From: Deltaproteobacteria bacterium
Lineage (GTDB): Bacteria; Desulfobacterota; DSM-4660; Desulfatiglandales; HGW-15
NCBI GenBank assembly: GCA_016932235.1
Contig: JAFGDF010000071.1
Coordinates: 1 to 11,470, forward strand
Reading direction: 5' to 3'
Length of the DNA: 11,470 nt
Shown here: one piece after another, positions 7,527-11,470 of the stretch
How the letters are laid out: every line of letters begins with the position of its first letter
How positions within the stretch are numbered: position 1 is the first letter of the stretch
Position numbers and translations under genes: made by a program
Notes under the pieces: generated by a model
What the model was told of the DNA's origin: nothing
The model's database searches: none
What the model saw: only the letters and a program-made list of their open reading frames with translations

Positions 7527-8576
7527 TCACATGTTCTCCTTCAATGGGATGACTTTACCAGGAACATCCGGCTTGATTTGCGCAAATGGGGGTATTTCCC
7601 TCCTTCCAAAGGCGAGACTTTGTTTTTTACATTTTTCGATGCAGTCTCCACACGCTATACACTCGGTACTGCTATATACCTGCCCTTTGTCAATAGCCTG
7701 CATGTTACAGGCTGAAATGCACCGGCCGCATTCATTGCACGAATTCTGCCTGCGTATCAGCAAGGCCCCGGGCAGTTTAGCGATCAATCCGGTTAACAAG
7801 CCCACGGGGCATGCGGCCCGGCAGAATGGTCGATAAATAAACAGCGAAGAAATGATCAGAACTGCCAGCAGCACCCATGAGGTCGTGCTGGATGCCAACA
7901 TGTTGAAAGCGGTTTTGAATGGATCAATATGACAGAAAAGATTCTCTTTCATAATGATGAGCTGAATGATCAAGGCGGCAAAGAGCACATAGCGAATCCT
8001 GTTCATGATGTTCTGCATCCGCACACTTTTTAAAAACCGGATCTTGCTGGTTTTAAATATGAATTCCTGCAGTGCCCCCAAATGACATATCCATCCGCAC
8101 CATATCCTTCCAAAAAAATAGGCTGTCAGGAGAATGATCAGAAACCACACCACATTAATGATTTTCACGTCCATCCCGAGGCCGAGCAGGATCAGATTCT
8201 GGAACCCAGAGATGACACAGGGGCAGCCACCGTTATAGAAACCGAAATAGCCGAGAGACGCCAACAGAAAAAGATGCCGTGTGAAACGAAATCTTTCATG
8301 CCTTGCCGCCAATGCAGCCAGGAATATCCCCAAAACAGAGATCAGAGGGATACTGAACGATACAGGGGCTTTTTTTTCCTCAGGCATATTCTCCGACTCC
8401 GGCGGGAAGTCAACCTTATTTACCGGCTGAAAATTACTTGTATCAAGCGGTGAGAAAATCAGTTCATTATCCGCCGCAGGGCCTGTTATCGGCACAAGAA
8501 CCAGGAACAGGAATAATAAAACGGCCGCAACATGTCCCCTTGCATTTGTCTGTCTTTTATTCATGGTTGTCATCAT
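7527..8576 (-). CDS. NapH/NosR-type membrane protein with two [4Fe-4S] clusters
   Basis: A 349-residue polytopic membrane iron-sulfur protein, probably passing electrons across the inner membrane. An N-terminal signal or anchor helix (about 15-33) precedes a short periplasmic segment and about five more hydrophobic helices (near 73-92, 102-118, 140-155, 193-209, 232-248). Conserved cysteine sites are GGCPC (118, 120), WCGWICHLGALQEF (160, 164), Cys215 in FCHIDP, and FCRAACPVG (252, 256), the pattern shared by NapH, CcoG and the C-terminal half of NosR. Two ferredoxin motifs follow: C280-x2-C283-x2-C286-x3-C290 and C306-x2-C309-x2-C312-x3-C316. The GGCPC motif in a helix is not typical of NapH as I know it. 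It follows two exported-protein genes; 41 bp separate it from the nearer. GGAG precedes the tandem ATG pair at 8576 and 8573, so either may be used. The electron acceptor is unknown. Confidence 0.85.
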   Translation of the reverse strand: MMTTMNKRQTNARGHVAAVLLFLFLVLVPITGPAADNELIFSPLDTSNFQPVNKVDFPPESENMPEEKKAPVSFSIPLISVLGIFLAALAARHERFRFTRHLFLLASLGYFGFYNGGCPCVISGFQNLILLGLGMDVKIINVVWFLIILLTAYFFGRIWCGWICHLGALQEFIFKTSKIRFLKSVRMQNIMNRIRYVLFAALIIQLIIMKENLFCHIDPFKTAFNMLASSTTSWVLLAVLIISSLFIYRPFCRAACPVGLLTGLIAKLPGALLIRRQNSCNECGRCISACNMQAIDKGQVYSSTECIACGDCIEKCKKQSLAFGRREIPPFAQIKPDVPGKVIPLKENM

Positions 8577-8617
8577 AATTCTCCATCACGCACTAAAACT
8601 TCTTCAGTTTATGCAGC

Positions 8618-9007
8618 TTAATCCGCAACAATTTTCAATGAATCATATCCGCCTTCCTTTTCACATGTCCTCAGCACATGGAAAACGGATTCCCCGCTTT
8701 CTGAATCAATAATTTTAACCTTGATTAAACGTTCAAAGTAATTGGCAGATTTCTCCTCCCAGTTTGTCGCCCCTATCACTTCCAAATTTTCCGCCTTGTA
8801 GGTGGTCGCATCTATGCCTTCAGGGCAATTCCTGTGGGTGAGGAACACACCGATCTTCAGGATCACTTCATCATTGACTTTATAAACATCCTTGGTTTTA
8901 TCCATATAATCGACCGTAATTTCACATGCATCAGACACCCCTGAAAAAGATAATAACAGCAGGAAGGTCCCGAATGCCATTATCCAGATTCTTTTTATTT
9001 TTTTCAT
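8618..9007 (-). CDS. Small exported protein with three conserved-looking cysteines
   Basis: A 129-residue protein with a clear signal peptide (MKKIKR, hydrophobic core at about 7-22, likely cleavage near SDA before Cys28). The mature part appears beta-rich and carries three cysteines: Cys28 in DACEI, the one in LTHRNCPEGID and the one in LRTCEKEGGYDSL. I recall small exported proteins with the same THR-x-CP, GAT-x-W and RTC-x-KEGG-x-x-SL features next to membrane ferredoxins in other bacteria, which supports a shared role, but I know no assigned function. The start at 9007 is chosen because GGAGG lies five bases upstream; ATG at 9019 would only add four residues without a better site. It is 118 bp downstream of another exported-protein gene and 41 bp upstream of the ferredoxin gene. 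It may be an electron acceptor, chaperone or ligand-binding partner. Confidence 0.8.
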   Translation of the reverse strand: MKKIKRIWIMAFGTFLLLLSFSGVSDACEITVDYMDKTKDVYKVNDEVILKIGVFLTHRNCPEGIDATTYKAENLEVIGATNWEEKSANYFERLIKVKIIDSESGESVFHVLRTCEKEGGYDSLKIVAD

Positions 9008-9066
9008 GATTTCCTCCATACCTTAATATTCAACACTATCCAAAATGAACTTCTAAATGATCCGGA

Positions 9067-9116
9067 GTTATCCCACGCCGAACATTCCGGCATGAGATAA
9101 CCGTTTTGCCGGGAAT
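9067..9116 (-). promoter_or_regulatory. Overlapping alternative hairpins between the two exported-protein genes
   Basis: GTTATC (9067-9072) can pair with GATAAC (9096-9101), with GCCG/CGGC (9077-9080, 9088-9091) inside. Alternatively ATTCCGGCA (9084-9092) can pair, with one bulge, with TGCCGGGAAT (9107-9116). Both use the 9088-9092 segment, so they exclude each other. No T-run follows, which argues against an intrinsic terminator; an RNA-processing or stability element is possible. Confidence 0.35.
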
Positions 9117-9125
9117 AATCCCCCG

Positions 9126-9587
9126 TCATTTCATATCAGGCAGATTACCGAGGCTTCCAAAGCCTTTGCTATCCGCGGGCCTTGAAGCTTTTTTACTGAA
9201 GCTGGTGCCTGCCCAGGCCGGTCGGCCCGTCTCATCCCTAAGGGTGATCGACTGCCCTTCGGTTTCTATCTCCATAACACCAACATCGGTGTTGTGTACG
9301 GAACCCTTTACTCTCGCAATGCTGTTCTCTTCCATCACAAATTTATGATAATCCCTGAATGAAGATGGTCCCATGTGAAGAGCATAGGTGATATCACCCA
9401 CTTTAAGAGCCCATTCTTCCGTATTCAGCTTAATTAGAGAACCTTCAAGCGTCGATACCTTACCAATCCTGACAAAATCCCTTCCCTTGAGGTCTCCCGC
9501 AAAACCCTGTTGATATATCATGCCAACAGCCATTAACACCGCGATAAAAGTCACCATATAAAACTTTATATTCTTTCTATTAAACAT
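9126..9587 (-). CDS. Small exported beta-rich protein, OB-fold-like, function unknown
   Basis: A 153-residue exported protein. MFNRKNIKF and a hydrophobic stretch (about 10-23) form the signal peptide, with likely cleavage after GFA near residue 30. The remainder alternates short beta strands: IGKVSTLEGSLIKL, EEWALKVGDITYALHMGP, SIARVKGSVHN and VMEIETEGQSITLRDETGRPAW. This strand order and the ending RDE-x-GRP-x-W resemble small periplasmic OB-fold-like proteins I recall from sulfate reducers and their relatives; this is recall, not a search. There are no cysteines or haem motifs. The C-terminal 30 residues are rich in Ser, Gly and Lys and probably disordered. ATG at 9587 is chosen for GGAGGT seven bases upstream; an earlier in-frame start at 9635 would put a long extra stretch before the signal peptide. 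It is first in a block ending with the membrane ferredoxin. Confidence 0.82.
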   Translation of the reverse strand: MFNRKNIKFYMVTFIAVLMAVGMIYQQGFAGDLKGRDFVRIGKVSTLEGSLIKLNTEEWALKVGDITYALHMGPSSFRDYHKFVMEENSIARVKGSVHNTDVGVMEIETEGQSITLRDETGRPAWAGTSFSKKASRPADSKGFGSLGNLPDMK

Positions 9588-9691
9588 GATTAGTACCTCC
9601 TTTATCCTTTCTATGATGTATATTTTGATACTCATTGCCTCTTACCCATTTATACGCATGAGGGGTCTTTTTTCTTTCAATTTCTCTCCAT

Positions 9692-9717
9692 AAAAAAAGG
9701 CAACATGTTTTGTTGCC
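9692..9717 (-). terminator. Intrinsic terminator after the sigma/anti-sigma genes
   Basis: On the minus strand GGCAACA (9717-9711) pairs with TGTTGCC (9705-9699) around a 5-nt loop and is followed directly by a T7 run (9698-9692). This is a textbook rho-independent terminator. It lies about 206 bp after the stop of the membrane-protein gene and about 105 bp before the next start. It therefore either ends the sigma transcript or acts as an attenuator in the leader of the exported-protein/ferredoxin block. Confidence 0.8.
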
Positions 9718-9777
9718 GCCCTGTTTTGACTGACCGTTCCAATTATTTCTAAATAAACGCACAGGCCTGCTCATCCG

Positions 9778-9815
9778 AAAAAAGCGTGGCTTTTCAGAAG
9801 ATTATTCAGATCTTC
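9778..9815 (-). repeat. Inverted repeat GAAGAT-N7-ATCTTC plus small T-run hairpin
   Basis: GAAGAT (9797-9802) and ATCTTC (9810-9815) form a 6-bp dyad. Next to it, reading on the minus strand, AAAAGC-CAC-GCTTTT (9794-9780) ends in a T-rich run. Together they could be a weak first terminator for the sigma operon or a regulator site. Confidence 0.35.
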
Positions 9816-9923
9816 GAATAAATGTTTAAATATGCAGCGTGTCGGTAGATATCCTGGAAGGAGAGATCATGTAAAAACGCGTAGGATACAGGGATAGCGT
9901 ATTTGTAATTAATAAATCTTAAT

Positions 9924-10670
9924 TCAGTCAAGACTCCTTTTATTTCCTCTTAAATCGCGACTCTTAGCCTGTTGTTTCTTTCTGTCCCCCGGTCTAATTT
10001 CCTTTGCCACAAACCGGTTTTCTCCACCTCTTTCCCCTATTATCTTGATTTTGAGGTCTTCACGGGGAACGAGGTTCCCTCGCCAGATGGTATCGGAGAT
10101 ATCAATGGTCCATTCATTGCCGACTAAATCTTCAAGAAGCACAGAGCGCTCGGAAATTACTGTTACAATCCTTCCGGCAAGCAATCCCTGATCCGGTGAG
10201 ACCCATACTTTCTGTTTGTGTTCCGATAGAACCCGATAGAATGACACCTTGTTGTAAAAAACAGATTCAATATGTTTCGGTAAACCAGTGCTATAAATTA
10301 GGCTACCGCCGATAATCGATAACACGATACTGCCCAAAACCACCCAGAAGGCCCAAAAACGGTACCCTCGTTCCGTGCGACGGAAATAGCTGTATGCCAA
10401 AAGAGAGAAACCTATCAGGAAAAGGAGCCAGAAATAGGGGACGATTAACAGTAAAAATGCCGATAAATTATCGGTGAAGTATTGATAAAGATCCCATTCG
10501 GCATGCCTTATCTGGAAAATAACTATACCTGCTGAAATGCTTCCCAGAAGTATGGAAATAAAAAAGATCGTCCAGATTACCGAACGTCTGAAAACAAAAT
10601 GCCATCTGGGATAAGGACGTAATTGCCTTTGTCTTATTTCCTTTAAAACCTGTTTGCTTACATCACTCAT
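9924..10670 (-). CDS. Three-helix membrane protein, probable anti-sigma factor
   Basis: A 248-residue inner-membrane protein. A short basic cytoplasmic N-terminus (about 1-28, ending in RPYPRWHFVFRR) leads into three hydrophobic segments (about 29-51, 71-94, 103-127). A periplasmic C-terminal domain (about 128-231) of beta character follows, with GLLAGRIVTVISERSVLL and LKIKIIGERGG, then a basic tail. The order of a basic cytoplasmic tip with PRW, paired membrane helices and a C-terminal outer domain is one I recall from small membrane proteins encoded after ECF sigma factors. Its ATG at 10670 overlaps the sigma stop by 8 bp, the classic coupling of sigma and anti-sigma genes; an upstream ATG at 10691 lacks a ribosome site. 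There is no zinc-binding HxxxCxxC motif, so it is not a ZAS-type anti-sigma factor. The role is inferred mainly from context. Confidence 0.8.
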   Translation of the reverse strand: MSDVSKQVLKEIRQRQLRPYPRWHFVFRRSVIWTIFFISILLGSISAGIVIFQIRHAEWDLYQYFTDNLSAFLLLIVPYFWLLFLIGFSLLAYSYFRRTERGYRFWAFWVVLGSIVLSIIGGSLIYSTGLPKHIESVFYNKVSFYRVLSEHKQKVWVSPDQGLLAGRIVTVISERSVLLEDLVGNEWTIDISDTIWRGNLVPREDLKIKIIGERGGENRFVAKEIRPGDRKKQQAKSRDLRGNKRSLD

Positions 10671-11268
10671 GGTTATGCAGTACTCCCTCATAGTTACTTC
10701 TTTGCATGATTTTTTTGAAGTTCGACTTTGCCCTATTAATAAGGGTTGCCACAGACCCTGGAGGTTTCTTCAGAATATCACTTATCTCATCATAACTCTG
10801 TTCTTCAAGATAACGAAGAACCAGAACCTCACGATATTTGGGAGGAAGTTCAGCAAAAATCCGCCTGATAATCTCAACCTTTTCCCTAGATATATGCTCT
10901 TCCTCAATGTCAAGCGTATCAGCCAGAAGATTCATCAGACTCTCGTGATCCGGTCCATCAATATCCAGGCTGAGAGCCTCTAACGCCTTCCTGTTTTTCC
11001 TTAAATAACTGATCATTTCATTATGAGCGATCCGATAAATCCAGCTTGAAAATTTAAAATTTTTGTTGAAACCATGCAAGTTTTTATAGACCTTGATGAA
11101 TACCTCCTGAAGGATATCCTCTGCGCTTTCACGGTTAATGTTCGCTATTCGCCTGATATAAGAATCTATTTTCTTCTCATACCTCTTCATCAGATAATAG
11201 AAGTTATTATCATCTTTCAAAGACAGATCGACCAACTGATCGTCTGTTAAATTTTCGGAATCTATCAT
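10663..11268 (-). CDS. ECF-type RNA polymerase sigma factor
   Basis: A 201-residue group 4 sigma factor that directs RNA polymerase to a special promoter set. Sigma region 2 covers about 24-94, with RYEKKIDSYIRRIA, the core-binding AEDILQEVFIKVYKNL and the promoter-melting FKFSSWIYRIAHNEMISYLRK. Region 4 covers about 137-188, with LPPKYREVLVLRYLEEQSYDEIS and the DNA-binding helix KKPPGSVATLINRAKSNFKK. An acidic linker of about 40 residues lies between them. ATG at 11268 is chosen; a TTG at 11280 would add four residues and neither has a strong ribosome site. It is translationally coupled to the downstream membrane protein. Its own targets are not evident: I find no clear GGAAC plus CGTC promoter pair in front of it or in front of the exported-protein genes. 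Confidence 0.93.
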   Translation of the reverse strand: MIDSENLTDDQLVDLSLKDDNNFYYLMKRYEKKIDSYIRRIANINRESAEDILQEVFIKVYKNLHGFNKNFKFSSWIYRIAHNEMISYLRKNRKALEALSLDIDGPDHESLMNLLADTLDIEEEHISREKVEIIRRIFAELPPKYREVLVLRYLEEQSYDEISDILKKPPGSVATLINRAKSNFKKIMQRSNYEGVLHNHE

Positions 11269-11331
11269 TGCCGTTAGCAAATTAGAAAGTACATTTTAAA
11301 AGATTTTACAGATTTTCCATGCTCCAGAGGA

Positions 11332-11350
11332 TGCCGGACTTTATCCGGCA
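11332..11350. repeat. Perfect hairpin TGCCGGA-CTTTA-TCCGGCA
   Basis: Seven-base arms at 11332-11338 and 11344-11350 pair perfectly around a 5-nt loop. No T-run follows on either strand, so it resembles a REP-type intergenic element or the processed end of an RNA more than a terminator. The same TCCGGCA core recurs in other intergenic hairpins of this window. Confidence 0.55.
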
Positions 11351-11365
11351 GCCTCCTGGTTCAAT

Positions 11366-11378
11366 AAATCAATGATTT
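11366..11378. promoter_or_regulatory. Palindrome AAATCA-A-TGATTT upstream of the sigma gene
   Basis: A perfect 6-bp dyad around one central base lies about 100 bp upstream of the sigma start. It could be an operator for the sigma operon, but the AT content makes chance plausible. Confidence 0.22.
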
Positions 11379-11400
11379 GGAAATCCCTGATCCACCATCA

Positions 11401-11470
11401 AGGCGCCATCTGCTGCGTTGCCTGTGATCGCTCCTCCTTGCGGCGTATTACTTATACGTCTCAGTCGTCG
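11401..11470. repeat. Dispersed intergenic repeat, cut by the window edge
   Basis: The sequence contains CATCTGCTGCGTTGC, CTCCTTGCGGCGTA and an imperfect dyad GGCGTA/TACGTC. This succession of GCGCCATCTGCTGCGTTGC, a T/C-rich centre and TTGCGGCGTA matches an intergenic repeat I recall from deltaproteobacterial genomes. Here it is incomplete at the right edge, and its other boundary, somewhere after the hairpin at 11350, is unclear. No open frame is supported. Confidence 0.5.

Larger units (their letters stand above)
9588..9923. other. Non-coding gap between the sigma block and the ferredoxin block
   Basis: No supported gene lies here. The 64-codon minus-strand frame at 9774-9580 runs through a terminator hairpin and has no ribosome site, so I treat it as chance. 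The gap holds an inverted repeat (9797-9815), a strong terminator (9717-9692) and, in the 100 bp before the next gene, an A-rich leader with a poor promoter candidate (TTGAAA then TATAAA at a 20-bp spacing). On the plus strand AAGGAGA precedes ATG immediately followed by TAA at 9869-9874, so nothing is encoded there. Confidence 0.6.

Noticed and set aside
9580..9774. A 64-codon minus-strand open frame before the exported-protein gene
   Set aside because: It contains the 9692-9717 terminator hairpin and its T-run, lacks a ribosome site and has an unconvincing composition.
9858..9874. A good ribosome site followed by ATG on the plus strand
   Set aside because: The ATG is followed at once by TAA, so it encodes nothing.
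1..11470. CRISPR array, tRNA, rRNA, transposase or integrase genes
   Set aside because: I saw no regularly spaced repeats, no cloverleaf or rRNA-like segment and no recombinase motif in any plausible frame.

Overview
The window looks like accessory chromosome from a Gram-negative, probably anaerobic or respiratory proteobacterium-like organism, most plausibly of the Desulfobacterota (old Deltaproteobacteria). This rests on the moderate G+C, a TRAP transporter with a fused DctQM membrane subunit, exported proteins with standard signal peptides, a NapH/NosR-type membrane ferredoxin, a small 'LPAHSV' coiled-coil protein I associate with that group, and an intergenic repeat of a type I recall from such genomes. 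The taxonomic call is inference, not proof.

Layout. Positions 1-527 hold no gene but contain a consensus-like promoter, a REP-like hairpin and two clean palindromes upstream of a solute-binding protein. Two genes then run on the plus strand: a TRAP-type periplasmic solute-binding protein (528-1580) and a fused DctQM permease (1807-3720), separated by a strong hairpin plus T-run at about 1602-1637 that probably sets a high binding-protein to permease ratio. Everything else is on the minus strand, in three blocks. Reading in the direction of transcription from the right edge, block one is an ECF sigma factor (11268-10663) overlapping by 8 bp a three-helix membrane protein (10670-9924) that is probably its anti-sigma partner. 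Block two, after a 336-bp gap holding a good intrinsic terminator (9717-9692), is a small exported protein (9587-9126), a second small exported protein with three cysteines (9007-8618) and a polytopic membrane protein with two [4Fe-4S] motifs (8576-7527). Block three is a P2-type cation ATPase (7390-4637), a TrpF-like barrel protein lacking the catalytic cysteine (4618-3881) and a 68-residue coiled-coil protein (3891-3685) whose end overlaps the end of the TRAP permease gene by 36 bp.

How they may work together. The TRAP pair forms a complete sodium- or proton-driven importer for an unknown, probably carboxylate, solute. The ferredoxin block looks like a membrane electron-transfer module delivering electrons from the quinone pool or cytoplasm to periplasmic partners; the two exported proteins are the obvious candidates. 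The sigma/anti-sigma pair senses an envelope or periplasmic state, and its regulon is not visible here. The ATPase block is the oddest: a cation pump with altered ion-site residues, apparently cotranscribed with a degenerate phosphoribosylanthranilate-isomerase relative and a small helical protein. The best candidates for something undescribed are the ferredoxin/exported-protein module and the ATPase/TrpF-like/coiled-coil operon.
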